Under the pieces are notes generated by a model. The model saw nothing but the letters and a program-made list of their open reading frames with translations. It was not told where the DNA came from and ran no database searches. From Puccinia triticina (lineage: Eukaryota > Basidiomycota > Pucciniomycetes > Pucciniales > Pucciniaceae), in assembly GCF_026914185.1 (NCBI RefSeq), contig NC_070561.1:7936001-8000000 (forward strand): 64,000 nucleotides of DNA, given 5' to 3'. The translations under genes were made by a program, and so were the position numbers. Shown here in pieces: positions 20,201-29,273 of the stretch. Positions within the stretch are counted from its first letter, which is position 1. The number at the start of each line of letters is the position of its first letter.

Positions 20201-22834
20201 GAACATGATCAAGCATGAAGTGTGGGTGGTTCGAGCACGTCTCGATGCTGACAAGCCAATCCCAGCAACGTGGGCTTACAGAAGGAAGCTCGGGCCGGCC
20301 AATGAAGTCATCGAGTTCAAGGCTCGAATTTGCGCGCAAGGTTTCCGGCAAGTACACGGACGAAATTTTAATATCATCTAAGCCCCGACGGGCAAAGCAG
20401 CGTCGCTTCGACTGCTCATCTCCTTTGCGGTAAACCACGGTCTAAAAATCCATCAGCTGGACGTCAGGAGCGCGTTTCTGACTTGTCCATTGGAAGACAC
20501 TGTGACGCTACTCCCGCTGCAGGGGTACAAATGCCCACCAAACTCTGTCTTACACCTCAAGAAGGCCATCTATGGCCTGCGGCAAGCGCCTCTCGTGTGG
20601 TATAAAAGACTCACAGCATACCTGACAACTCTTGGTTTTCAGATCTCTATCTCAGACCCGTGCGTGTTTTGGAGGCGCAAAGAGGGCAGTAGGCCAGCTA
20701 CTTGGTTATTTGCTCACGTAGACGATATTGTAATCATCAGCCACGCCCCAGAAGTATTCAAAGCCGAGATGGAGAAGGAATTTGAGATTAAATACCCAGG
20801 GGAAGCGGAGTTCCTACTTGGGATGAACATCGATCGGTTCGAAGATGGTCTGCAAATCAATCAAACTCAGTACATAGAACGGAAGCTGGCCGAGTTCAAC
20901 CTTGACAAGGAGTATCCGGCCTCATGCCCGCTTAACCCGAGGGACCGTCTCTCCAAGGCCACCAAGCATGAAATTGACTCATTCAACAAGCTCAACGTCA
21001 ACTACCGCGCATTGATTGGCTCTCTGAATTACCTAAGCATTCTAACAAGGCCCGACATCTCATTCGCCGTAAGTCAGCTATCCCAATACCTGGAGAACCC
21101 AGGCATTCGCCAGTACCAAGCCGCTGTGCAAGTCTTTTGGTACCTATCCGGGACTCGGCATGTCGACCTAACCTTCAATCGCTCCGACAATCTCCTTTTA
21201 AAAGCCTTCTTGGACGCTGACTGGGGCAACTGCCCCGACACCAGGCGCTCAACCACCGGGTTTGTCGTGACCAGCGGCAATCACCTCCTCAATTGGAAAT
21301 CGTCCAAGCAACCCACGGTCTCGCTATCAACCGCAGAGGCGGAATACAAGGCCCTGTCTGAGCTCTGCAGGGACTTGGCTTGGTTTGCGAGCCTTATCCA
21401 GGAGGTTGAGCTACAAGCAAAAGTCGAAGACATTGAAGTTGCCGTCAACAACAAAGGCGCAATCGACTTAGCAAACAGTGAAACGTCTCAGAATAGCTTC
21501 AGGACGAAACACATGAATATCAGACTTCATTTTGTTCGCGAACTCATCCTATTCCGGCTAATAAAACTCATATACGTCAAGACATCCTCAAATGCCACGG
21601 ATTTTCTCACCAAACCTCTTGGGCGATCAGTCATTCGCCGATCTCTCGCGCAGATAGGAGTAGCACAAATCTCTGATGTTGCTTCGAATCTCACGACTCG
21701 TCGCATGCGAGGCTGTGAGAATACTGGATCAGACCCCGACCCGCAGCAACCGCACAGGAAGCTCGCGCGGCAAAACAAAACCCAAAACCCAGCTGCTAAG
21801 AAAGGTAAGCTTCAAGCCCCTTTCGCAGTCCCAGACCTAACCCAGAACCCAGACCAAAAAGCTAACTGTATCGCTCCGCCGATAGCAGAACCCAAACCAT
21901 CAGCACCAGCCACCCCGGCACAAGCCAAGACAAAGCCATCAACAAGCCTTAGAACCCTGTTCGTCCCCGAGCTTAGATTACAGCAGACTTATAGCAAGGC
22001 TGACTGAATCTTGTTCTTCTAACAGAACGCTCGCGGAACGACTCGGCAGAAAAGCGAAAGCAACCCTCCTAGACAGGATCACGAACGGTCTGACGACAAG
22101 TAAGTGATCCTATGTCCCCAGACCTAAGACAGAAAACAGAAAAGAACCCCAGCTGACTCGAACAAACATTGTTTGTCGAGCAGAAGACCAAAGCGGCACG
22201 GCAAAGCTCTACCGCAAGGATAAAACGAAAGTCTTCAGTTGACGTCGTTGAATATCCGTGAGTTAGACACCAGACAGAGAGAGACGAGACGCTTGATCAC
22301 CTGATCCAAACGCTGACCTATACGGTCGGCAGGACACTTGACAGCCCTAAACCAAAAACCCCAGCGAACCCGCACGGAGCTCGCCCAGTCATATTCCCTT
22401 CTTCTCTCTAGCCCATCCCAGACAATACCTCGAGTGTGCATTGAGTTGCTTTCAGGTACAGATAGCGCTTAGACTAGCCTTATATTCATTTGCTGTTCGC
22501 TGTTATGTACTAGCTTCTGATAAGCAATAAAACTTTCAGTTGCTCCTATTTTTTCATTGATAAGACTTGTAATTTTTGGATTACTCGCAATGACGAACCG
22601 CTGATTCTGGGGCACCCTTTCTTGATGGATGTCGCCGCTACTCTCTCCTTCAACCCGCAATCCGGCGAGAAGATCATCATTCCCGATGCAAACGGTCGGG
22701 ATATTGAGCTGTCCCTATGTTCCACTGGATCTGGACGATGGGAGCGAGAATTCCCAGGTCAGGGGCGCAAGGCCGTGCTGACGCATGTGGCGCAACTCCC
22801 TGGCGAATCTGAGGACGACCGTCCTTTTTTATGA
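14297..22834 (+). CDS. Gypsy ORF1: Gag with zinc knuckle plus aspartic protease (three segments)
   Basis: Segments 14297-14778, 15256-16612 and 22562-22834 are one frame (703 codons plus stop) once the foldback (470 bp + 7) and copia (5944 bp + 5) are set aside; both insertion totals are multiples of three. Start: the first ATG after the leader (14297). Features in order: Gag helical region with an RDLSSLVQNW segment; a CCHC zinc knuckle CFYCHREGHGTARC near 15595; a proline/serine-rich linker; a retropepsin-like segment with LIDSGSQ (catalytic Asp present) near 16443; and, after the copia insertion, the protease C-terminal part with LGHPFL. As it stands the ORF is broken: the foldback adds in-frame stops (first at 14831). 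The stop at 22832-22834 overlaps the next ATG. Confidence 0.85.
14779..15248. mobile_element. Foldback element, TAGCG/CGCTA-word family, inside gypsy gag
   Basis: Ends CAACGGTGGGCC and GGCCCACCGTTG are a perfect 12-bp inversion. ACGGGAC at 14772-14778 and 15249-15255 is an exact 7-bp target duplication. The interior is dense in GCTACGCTA, GTTAGCG and GCGCTAAC words on both strands, so most of it can pair with itself. No ORF. The flanking gag frame resumes correctly after removal of one duplication plus element, which proves the boundaries independently. Confidence 0.88.
16613..17455 (+). repeat. 5' LTR of the copia element
   Basis: 843 bp, TG...CA ends. Differences from the 3' LTR include GGATCCGACC against GGATCAGACC and GACGTTGTTG against GACGTCGTTG. 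Confidence 0.95.
17456..17475 (+). other. Copia primer-binding site complementary to an internal tRNA-Tyr segment
   Basis: Directly abutting the LTR is GATTTACAGTCTCAACC. Its complement ends GAGACTGTAAATC, the anticodon arm of tRNA-Tyr(GTA), ending at about tRNA position 40. The same 13 bases occur in the tRNA-like sequence after the gypsy LTR. Drosophila copia is known to prime from a 5' half of tRNA-iMet cut in the anticodon arm; by analogy this element would use half a tRNA-Tyr. There is no TGG motif as expected for a full 3' end primer. Confidence 0.6.
17517..22007 (+). CDS. Copia Gag-Pol polyprotein, interrupted by one in-frame TAA
   Basis: One frame of about 1497 codons from ATG 17517. 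Order: Gag (PKFDGSNFPLWERKIK, UBN2/DUF4219-like) at codons about 40-210; a degenerate zinc-binding motif (RCSGGKHNPKATSH); protease with LNSGASNHM where DSG is expected (18480-18482); integrase with HNCLGH and CTAC zinc ligands, then HADLVGP, ISDGGGEF and NGLVERANH as the D-D-E residues; RT with FAHVDDIVII; RNase H with LDADWG, TAEAEY and VNNKGAI, where an Asp is expected (21447-21449). TAA at 20379-20381 falls just before APTGKAASLR in the RT, where a Tyr is usual. The frame then runs about 98 codons into the 3' LTR before stopping. Confidence 0.92.
21714..22556 (+). repeat. 3' LTR of the copia element
   Basis: 843 bp, same ends as the 5' LTR. Preceded by CGCATGCGAGGC rather than a clear purine tract. 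The Pol frame stops inside it at 22005-22007. Confidence 0.95.
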
Positions 22835-23607
22835 TCTCAGTTGGTTCGGCTTACGGCGGTGTTAATCTAGATCCTCGTGCTCGCGTCGTCGAATCAACTC
22901 AAAACCCAGAGGATTACTGGCCCGTTTTTCCTATTCCATTTTATTCTATCAATCAGCAAAACAGAAAACCCAAAAAACATCTCAAGATAATCAAAAGTCT
23001 CAAAAATAAGATTTTGGCTCAGTTTCATTTCAGTTTTAAATCTCAAGTGTACAACAGAAGAGGCGCAGTGGAGGAGGAAACTGGAGTTCCGTGGAGGCAG
23101 CTAGAACTGAAAGTAAGTCCTCCCAGTTTATGCACCTCCAGGGTATCTACTGCCGTTGTAAAAGCCCTACCTCGCGCCACTCTTGTGAGCCTCCATCCTT
23201 CGCCGGTCTTTATCGACAGATACCGGCAACTCTCAGCGACGAATCTTTGTCTCCGTAACGAGAATAAACTTCACGAGCTCCACGATGAGGGTAAACTCGT
23301 GCCACTCCGCAATGAGCCTAAACTAGTGTCACTCCGCAATGAGTATAAACTTCCGTTACCCCGTAGGGAGTCCGAATCAAAAGGCCTCCGCAAAGAGGTT
23401 AAACTATCTAATGATGAAGGCATGGCGTTCGGCGCGGAGCTCCGCAATGAGCTTGAACTATGTTCCCATCAAGTACGCGGCGAAGGGGGAATGGTATTCT
23501 TTGGGCCATCGTGGAGGGCATTTGGGGTAAAAGTAAGTTCCCACCAATATGCACCTCCGAGGCGTGATGCTCCCATCTTGTCAAAAACCCTGCCGTGTGC
23601 CACATAG
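22831..23607 (+). CDS. Gypsy ORF2: unrecognised 258-codon protein with 9-residue repeats
   Basis: The ATG (22831) overlaps the ORF1 stop as ATGA. The protein shows no domain I know. Its C-terminal half contains a degenerate 9-residue repeat of the type LRNEYKLPL. It is in the same frame as the Pol ORF that follows and is separated from it only by TAG at 23605-23607. That TAG lies at the end of an intron-like repeat (23533-23607) whose removal would fuse ORF2 to Pol. It may be an N-terminal extension of Pol, or the decayed remnant of such a linker. Confidence 0.5.
   Translation: MISVGSAYGGVNLDPRARVVESTQNPEDYWPVFPIPFYSINQQNRKPKKHLKIIKSLKNKILAQFHFSFKSQVYNRRGAVEEETGVPWRQLELKVSPPSLCTSRVSTAVVKALPRATLVSLHPSPVFIDRYRQLSATNLCLRNENKLHELHDEGKLVPLRNEPKLVSLRNEYKLPLPRRESESKGLRKEVKLSNDEGMAFGAELRNELELCSHQVRGEGGMVFFGPSWRAFGVKVSSHQYAPPRRDAPILSKTLPCAT
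23113..23190 (+). repeat. Intron-like module, copy 1, in gypsy ORF2
   Basis: Starts GTAAGTCCTCCCA, contains TATGCACCTCC-like sequence and ends before GTGAGC. It is preceded by GGAGGCA, which can pair with TGCACCTCC around the GTAAGT. At the acceptor position it reads ACTCTT, not AG, so it is not expected to be spliced. The reading frame is open through it. Confidence 0.6.
23250..23465 (+). repeat. Degenerate 27-bp coding repeats in gypsy ORF2
   Basis: Successive units begin CTCCGCAATGAG or a variant and continue TAAACT; spacing is 27 bp for the first five units and longer afterwards. The encoded unit is L-R-N-E-x-K-L-x-x. Frame is kept throughout, suggesting expansion under coding constraint or simply unit length divisible by three. 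Confidence 0.75.
23533..23607 (+). other. Candidate 75-nt intron joining gypsy ORF2 to Pol (module copy 2)
   Basis: GTAAGT donor at 23533 and ACATAG acceptor ending 23607. The length is 75 nt, phase 0. The only in-frame stop between ORF2 and Pol is the TAG made by the acceptor itself. Splicing would join ...GGGGTAAAA to GTGAGCAAAG in frame. It is the middle of three related modules (23113, 23533, 26793), and the only one with AG at the 3' end. No transcript evidence is available from sequence. Confidence 0.5.
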
Positions 23608-26600
23608 GTGAGCAAAGAACCCTCTTTTGGATTTTCCCTGGCAGACAAGTCGGCGTTTGAGGATCGCGCGGAGCATCGGACGAGCCTTTTGTTGGAAAGC
23701 GGACTCGGAACCCGGGCGCAGAATGCACTGTTGGAAGCTTGGCGGTCAGGCGACTTTCTCGCTTTTGCTGCAAAGTATAAGCCGGTTGCCAAGAAGATAA
23801 AGCCGGTAAACCAGCCGATGCCTCAAGGATTGAACCCCCCGCTGCGTAGGCCGCCGCTGTCCCGGGACCCGTACCAAGGACTTTCACACAAATTAGCCAG
23901 GGTTTTCGTGCCCAAGGGGCGCGTCACTGCTGAGCGTTTGGAAGTGGTGAATTTTGGGCCACCCAACTGGTTACTCCCGGATGAGCTGGATCTGATTAAG
24001 AATGTGCTGTCCGAAAGGAATATGGCAATTGCTTTTGATGGGAGCAAGCGTGGGCTTCTGAAGGATTCGTACGGCCTGCCGTACATCATTCCGGTTGTGG
24101 AGCACGAACCCTGGCAAAAGAAGAAAATTTCGATCCCCACCGCTAAACTTGATGAGTATACGCGCCTGATTAGAGATCGTGTCCGAGACGGGCTCTATGA
24201 GCAATCTACGTCCTCCTATTCAAGCCCTGTTTTCTGCGTTCTTAAAGGGAATGGGAAGCTAAGAGTAGTCCACGATCTCCAGCCACTAAACAAGATCACT
24301 ATCAGGGATGCGGGAGTTCCGCCAGCCACTGAGGAATTCGTCGAATCCTTTTCTGGACGCGCATGCTACGGACTTGGGGACATCATGGGCGGCTACAATG
24401 AGCGCGCTTTGGACCCTATTTCCTGGCCGCTTACTACGTTCAAGACGCCCCTGGGAAGATTTCAATTAACTAGACTTCCTCAAGGAGCCACAAACTCTGT
24501 CGCCGTGTACCAGGCGCAGATGATGTGGATCCTTCAGGATGAAATCCCGGATCACGCTGGCATATTCATTGACAACGGTGGAATTAAGGGCCCCAAATCC
24601 AATTACGACAACAAGAGGTTGCCCTGGCATTCTGGCATTCGCAGGTTTATTTGGGAGTACGCCGAAACCCTAGAGCGCATTCTTTTCCGGATCGAGGAGT
24701 CAGGCCTGACAGTTTCAGCCTCCAAGCTTGCGGCTTGCGTGCCCGCGCTCGAGATCGTCGGCCACGTAGTCTGCAAGGAGGGCCGGAAGATGGCTCCCAG
24801 CAAAGTGAACAAAATTGTATCCTGGCCAACTCCAATTAACGCGACGGAGGTGCGAGGTTTCCTGGGCGTTGTGGTTTACGTCCGGATTTTCATTCCGGCT
24901 CTCTCTCAGATCTGTTTGCCCCTCCGTCGACTGACTAGAAAGGATTCGGACTGGGAATGGACTGGCGAGTGCGAGAGAGCGTTTCAGGAGCTTAAGCAGA
25001 TTGTCGGGAAAGATATTGTCTTAGTTAAGATTGACTACGGACCTGACACGGGAAAAATCAAGCTTGCAGTAGACTCCAGCTTTCACGCGGCCGGTGCGGT
25101 TCTTACTCAGGTAGATGGTAACGTATTCGATCGACCCGCCCTTTATGAGTCTCTTTTGTTCTCCGACATTGAATCCCGATACTCTCAATCAAAACTCGAG
25201 TTATGTGGGGTTGCACGAATTCTAAAAAAGCTTCAGACGGTGTTGTGGGGGCAACATTTCGAGCTGCAGGTGGATGCGCAGTCTTTGATTCAAATGATCA
25301 ATGTGCCGAGTTTGCCTAACGCGCCCATGACGCGCTGGGTGGCGTTCATTCAGTTATTCTCTTTCGACATTGTGCACCGGCCTGTCAAGTCTTTTACTAT
25401 GCCCGACGGTTTGTCCCGGCGTCCTCAAGGTGACAATGAGTCAGACCCCCCTTCAGAGTTTGATGAAGAAACGCCCCATATACGTCCCGTGCGAGTTTTT
25501 TCGGCGCGTTCAGAGGACTACTCGGGCTATCAGGAAGGTTACTGGCGCGAGGTGGAGCAGTTCCTGGAGACTCTGGAGAGGCCGAAGGACATGAATGCAA
25601 AAGACTTCAACGCTTTGAAGCGCCGATTGGTCGAATTCTTTCTGCAAGAAGGAAGGCTGATGAAGCGCGGTAGCCCTTTGCCCCGCATTGTTGTCACCAT
25701 TCCCGAAAAACAGGATTCGATTCTCCAGCAGCTACATGAAGACCTAGGCTACCTGGGCGTTGCAGAGACTTATAGACGCATTGCAGAGCGATTCTGGTGG
25801 CCGTCTTTGAAGCAGGTGGTCACACAATGGTGTCAAAGCTGCGACGTGTGTCAACGACGCGACCTACGGAGACCTCAGGAGTTGCGATACCCTACGGGAG
25901 AATCAACAGTGTTTGGACGCGTCGCGATGGATGTGGTACACCTGAAGGCTAGCGGAGCCAAGTATCTCATTGTCGCAAGGGACGACTTTTCTGGTTGGGT
26001 GGAAGCAAAAATTCTCAACAATCTCACGTCGGAAGCGGTGGCCGCGTTCTTGCAGGAGAATTGGACGATGCGGTATGGCCTGGCTCAAGCTTACTCCACG
26101 GATGGAGGATCCGAGTTTGGTGGCGCTCTAGCCAACATGCTGAGGAAACTTCCCGGACAGCATCGCGTCTCTACTCCCTACTACCCTGAAGGTCAAGGCA
26201 TGGTTGAACGGGGGCACGGCCCATTGAAGGCAGCTTTAGTTAAGCTGGCAGGGGAGAGTGGCAAGAATTGCCGTAAATTTCTCCCTCTAGTTCTGTTCGC
26301 GGATCGGATCTCGACGAAGCAAACCACGGGCTACTCCCCCTATGAGTTAGTGTTTGGTCAACGCGCAGTTTTGCCTTTGGACCTGGAAATAGAGTCCTAT
26401 TTAGGTGTCAACTGGGACTTGGTCAAGACAAAGACGGATTTGATAGCGGCACGGTCTATTCAGCTAGAGCGCAGCGAGGAGTCTCGTGGGATTGTGTATT
26501 GTAAGATGGTGGAATCTCGCGGTGATTCAGTCCGCTACTGGGAAGAAGAGCGCGCAGCACGTCTACGCGACTCACTCGAGCCTGGAGATATGGTTTTGGC

Positions 26601-26796
26601 GTATAACCGGTCCCTCGAGACCCAGTGGGGCCAACTTTTTGCTCATAAATGGAACGGCCCCTACCGCGTGGTCAAGCAGGTAGAAGGCGGGTCCTACGTG
26701 TTGGCCGAGCTGGACGGGACCGAACTCAAGAGGCGTTTCGCGGCCGATCAGGTGAAGAGATATCATTCCCGCGGAGGCATAGGAGAACAGAAGTAA
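23608..26796 (+). CDS. Gypsy Pol: reverse transcriptase, RNase H, integrase
   Basis: 1062 codons in frame with ORF2 after TAG 23605-23607; no ATG at its start, so it depends on fusion or readthrough. RT: LRVVHDLQPLN, LGDIMGGYNE (first Asp), LPQGATNS, then IFIDNGG, where FIDD is usual (24574-24576 codes Asn). RNase H: LAVDSS, KLELCG, VDAQS, MPDGLSR. Integrase zinc region: HEDLGY, where H is usual for the last residue (TAC at 25750-25752), then CQSCDVCQ. Catalytic core: MDVVHL, STDGGSEFGG and GMVERGH give D-D-E. A C-terminal region (FAHKWNGPYRVV) is typical of gypsy integrase tails. Two key residues are changed, so activity is doubtful. Confidence 0.92.
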   Translation: MSKEPSFGFSLADKSAFEDRAEHRTSLLLESGLGTRAQNALLEAWRSGDFLAFAAKYKPVAKKIKPVNQPMPQGLNPPLRRPPLSRDPYQGLSHKLARVFVPKGRVTAERLEVVNFGPPNWLLPDELDLIKNVLSERNMAIAFDGSKRGLLKDSYGLPYIIPVVEHEPWQKKKISIPTAKLDEYTRLIRDRVRDGLYEQSTSSYSSPVFCVLKGNGKLRVVHDLQPLNKITIRDAGVPPATEEFVESFSGRACYGLGDIMGGYNERALDPISWPLTTFKTPLGRFQLTRLPQGATNSVAVYQAQMMWILQDEIPDHAGIFIDNGGIKGPKSNYDNKRLPWHSGIRRFIWEYAETLERILFRIEESGLTVSASKLAACVPALEIVGHVVCKEGRKMAPSKVNKIVSWPTPINATEVRGFLGVVVYVRIFIPALSQICLPLRRLTRKDSDWEWTGECERAFQELKQIVGKDIVLVKIDYGPDTGKIKLAVDSSFHAAGAVLTQVDGNVFDRPALYESLLFSDIESRYSQSKLELCGVARILKKLQTVLWGQHFELQVDAQSLIQMINVPSLPNAPMTRWVAFIQLFSFDIVHRPVKSFTMPDGLSRRPQGDNESDPPSEFDEETPHIRPVRVFSARSEDYSGYQEGYWREVEQFLETLERPKDMNAKDFNALKRRLVEFFLQEGRLMKRGSPLPRIVVTIPEKQDSILQQLHEDLGYLGVAETYRRIAERFWWPSLKQVVTQWCQSCDVCQRRDLRRPQELRYPTGESTVFGRVAMDVVHLKASGAKYLIVARDDFSGWVEAKILNNLTSEAVAAFLQENWTMRYGLAQAYSTDGGSEFGGALANMLRKLPGQHRVSTPYYPEGQGMVERGHGPLKAALVKLAGESGKNCRKFLPLVLFADRISTKQTTGYSPYELVFGQRAVLPLDLEIESYLGVNWDLVKTKTDLIAARSIQLERSEESRGIVYCKMVESRGDSVRYWEEERAARLRDSLEPGDMVLAYNRSLETQWGQLFAHKWNGPYRVVKQVEGGSYVLAELDGTELKRRFAADQVKRYHSRGGIGEQK

Positions 26797-26872
26797 GTCC
26801 TCCCATGTGTATGCACCTCCGGGTACTTGCTACCGCGTTTTCGAAAACATTACATTCGCCACATATGTGAGC
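26793..26872 (+). repeat. Intron-like module, copy 3, at the end of gypsy Pol
   Basis: GTAAGTCCTCCCATG starts inside the Pol stop (the TAA is part of the donor) and the module ends ACATATGTGAGC, with AT where copy 2 has AG. It is preceded by GGAGGCAT, complementary to ATGCACCTCC within the module. A purine stretch (TGGTGGGCGGA) just before the 3' LTR (26956-26966) is the probable polypurine tract. Confidence 0.6.
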
Positions 26873-26966
26873 CACGTGGAGGACCTTCCTTTCTTTCTTT
26901 TGCTTTAAACAGAGGATGGTGCGCGGAAATGCGCAGACTAGGGACAGTCTGCAAATGGTGGGCGGA

Positions 26967-27838
26967 TGTGGTGATCAAACTGGTGGAGGCCGTGAAAAGG
27001 TGCAAAATCAAGAAATCACCCCCTCTCAGGATCATGATACACGGTTTCATCAAGCCCCGGCGTTTCAGGATCAAGACTCAGTCTGGCTCTCTTGGTTCCC
27101 CCTTCTATCCCCTTGTCTTTGTTGTTTCTCTCCTATTCTTTTTTTTCCAGTTTTTAGTTTCCTTGTTTTTGTTTCCTGTTTTTTCTTTTCTTTTCTTTTG
27201 TTTCTTTTTCTTCTTTGTTTTCTTTCTCTCTTTTGTTTCTCATTGGTGCGCGTTGGATGGGAGTGTAGGTGGTGGGTTGGATGTGTTTTGTTTCTTTCCT
27301 TTTGTTTGTTGTTTGGTGTTTCTGTTGTGTTGTGGTTTCTGCTCTTCTCCGTCTTTCCCGGTTGTAGCGCGCGCGCGGTGGGCACGAGGGCCTGTCGCGC
27401 AGCCTGTCGCAAGGTCTGTCACCGACCCTAAGCTTAAGTTCAGCAGAACTTGGAGGAGGGGTCGGCATGGTACCTCTTTCGGATCCAAGAAAAGTATCAT
27501 CACGATTTTGGAGCTTATTTTTCTGTCTGAGTTTTTGAGATCCCGATACCCCTGAGTTTATCAATCCTGTCCGAGTTTCTTTTCCCGACGCACTTTGCGC
27601 ATACTTCCAAACCTTTTCCCGCATATTTTCACAAAAGAACTCCCTAACCCCTTTCCTTCTCTTAAAACCTCAAACCGCCAAGGGGTATTCCATTCCCCTC
27701 GTCCTCTCAAAATCCCTACCTCCTAGCGCTATCTTTCTGATTCTACGACTCACATCCGGATCAACCACGAGGGCAGCTTTTTTTTTCTGCACCATCCCCT
27801 CAGCCCGCTGTCTACCGCGCACAGGTAGAAGCGCCATA
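26967..27838 (+). repeat. 3' LTR of the gypsy element
   Basis: 872 bp, TGTGGTGATC...GCGCCATA. Longer than the 5' LTR mainly by a TTGTTTG-type insertion near 27305-27325 and a GCGCAGCCTGTC-type duplication near 27397. Confidence 0.92.
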
Positions 27839-27842
27839 GCGC

Positions 27843-29273
27843 GGAGCTGGACTCAAACTGAGCAGGCCAGAGCAGATTGGCTAGCAGGGGTGGTGATTGG
27901 GCAAAGCCATGGCAGCCAAAGCAGGCTACGTCAGTGTAAGTAGCTGGTGCAGAGGCAGCATGTGGGATCCTGAAATCATAGACTAGAAAGGGGTGTGGAA
28001 GCTAGGGAGAGAGGATTTCAACGGCGGGAAAAAGCAAGCGGCAGAGACGGCAGGAGTTAGCGTGAGAGCAGAGCTTGGCGGATGATGTGCGTGCGTGTGT
28101 ATAGTGCTTGGCAGATGGCAAGTGTGCGTGTGTGAACGGAGTTGGTGGATGGCGGGCAGAGGATATCTTTAATTCTCATTTCTCTATAAAACTAGGGTGG
28201 GGGAGGGAGAATTCTGCCTCATACTCCCCACAGACTCTCCTTTGCGGTTTTACTTTACTTTGCAGACTTTCTTCCTTTTCTTACTTTGTGTGCGTTGCAG
28301 GGCGGAGGTTACTTTGCGGACTTGCTTTACCTGTGTTACGGGTGTGCTTTGCGGAAGCCTTGTGCTTGCTTTATGGCTTTTTTTCTTACGTTTTCACGGA
28401 GATTTGTGGCGGAGTTATTTTCTCTTATGCAACGGAGCTTTATTTTATGGTTTATGCTTTACTTGATTTACCTTGCTCTGTGGCCTACAACGCTTGTGGA
28501 GCTGTGTAGCGTATTTCTCCGGATCACCCGACTTTCTCCGGGATAACCTTGTGAAGGAGTGGTTGGGTCACTTTTGTGATGGTACCACTTTCTTCCACTA
28601 CAGCAGCAATAATCTGGTATAGACTATGTACAAGGCTAAGATTCCCGTTGTTTTGGTTGAAGCATACTACACCTTATATATAAGCATACAGCTATCTCAA
28701 CATGAGGGTAGCTCCATCCAAATCTTTTATACCAATGTTGCCGGGTCAACGACCTCCGTCGCCGCTCTTCTCTGCTAAAACCGCAGCAGTTTTATACACA
28801 TTGTAGTGGAAACCCGCACTCAATTCAGCTCTTTGGGAAGAGGGAATTTTTTTGTTTGTAGCCTTGAGCGCACAAGATTCAGTAGTGATAAGCGCGCTTC
28901 CCGCTCAAAAAAAGTGAGAATTGTAGCTGGAACTTGTGCTTCAAGATATTACGTTGTAACGGGTGCGCGTGCTTTTATCTTTGATATCCAGATGAAAAAG
29001 AGGGAAAAAAACAAATCATAGAGTAGAGGGGGGGCTGCTTAGGGAAGGACTCCATTTTTTGGGGGTGGCATGGCAGGAAACTCACGAAGATTAGTGGGGA
29101 TTGAACAAATGTTTTTGTTTTTTGCAAGAGAAGGAGCATAGGATGGGATGTATATCTCTATCAACAATTCTTTGCCGGACACAATCAACAATTCTTTGCC
29201 GGACACATGTTTAGATAAGAGATATCTTGTCTTGATAGAACCGAGGATTTGGATGAGGGCACATTGATCCAGC
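27843..29273. other. No supported gene; LTR- or promoter-like sequence
   Basis: CTATAAAAC at about 28182-28190 is a good TATA box, followed by a T-rich leader with repeated CTTTGCGG words. The 133-codon frame at 28108-28509 spans this box and is Cys/Leu/Phe-rich, so I do not believe it is a protein. The stretch may be the rest of an older LTR that the gypsy element split, but I found no matching ends. A 27-bp direct repeat (AACAATTCTTTGCCGGACACA) sits at about 29160-29210. Confidence 0.35.

Larger units (their letters stand above)
16613..22556 (+). mobile_element. Complete Ty1/copia retrotransposon nested in the gypsy protease region
   Basis: LTRs of 843 bp at 16613-17455 and 21714-22556 (TGTGAG...TTTTTCA) flank a single Gag-Pol frame. 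An exact 5-bp target duplication TTGAT lies at 16608-16612 and 22557-22561. The LTRs differ at about six positions by eye, so the insertion is recent. The order Gag-PR-INT-RT-RH is diagnostic of copia. One in-frame stop and several catalytic changes suggest this copy is no longer autonomous. Confidence 0.96.
13158..27838 (+). mobile_element. Ty3/gypsy LTR retrotransposon carrying two nested insertions
   Basis: Two LTRs (13158-13997, 26967-27838) bound an internal region with Gag-protease, a second ORF and an RT-RNase H-integrase ORF. The domain order PR-RT-RH-INT is that of Ty3/gypsy. The host flanks share GCGC (13154-13157 and 27839-27842), a likely 4-bp target duplication. A foldback element (14779-15248) and a copia element (16613-22556) are inserted in ORF1. 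Without them the element is about 8.25 kb. The LTRs differ by roughly a dozen substitutions and some indels, so it is older than the nested copia. Confidence 0.93.

Noticed and set aside
28108..28509. 133-codon Cys/Phe/Leu-rich ORF
   Set aside because: It spans a good TATA box and T-rich leader, so it is more likely LTR or promoter sequence.
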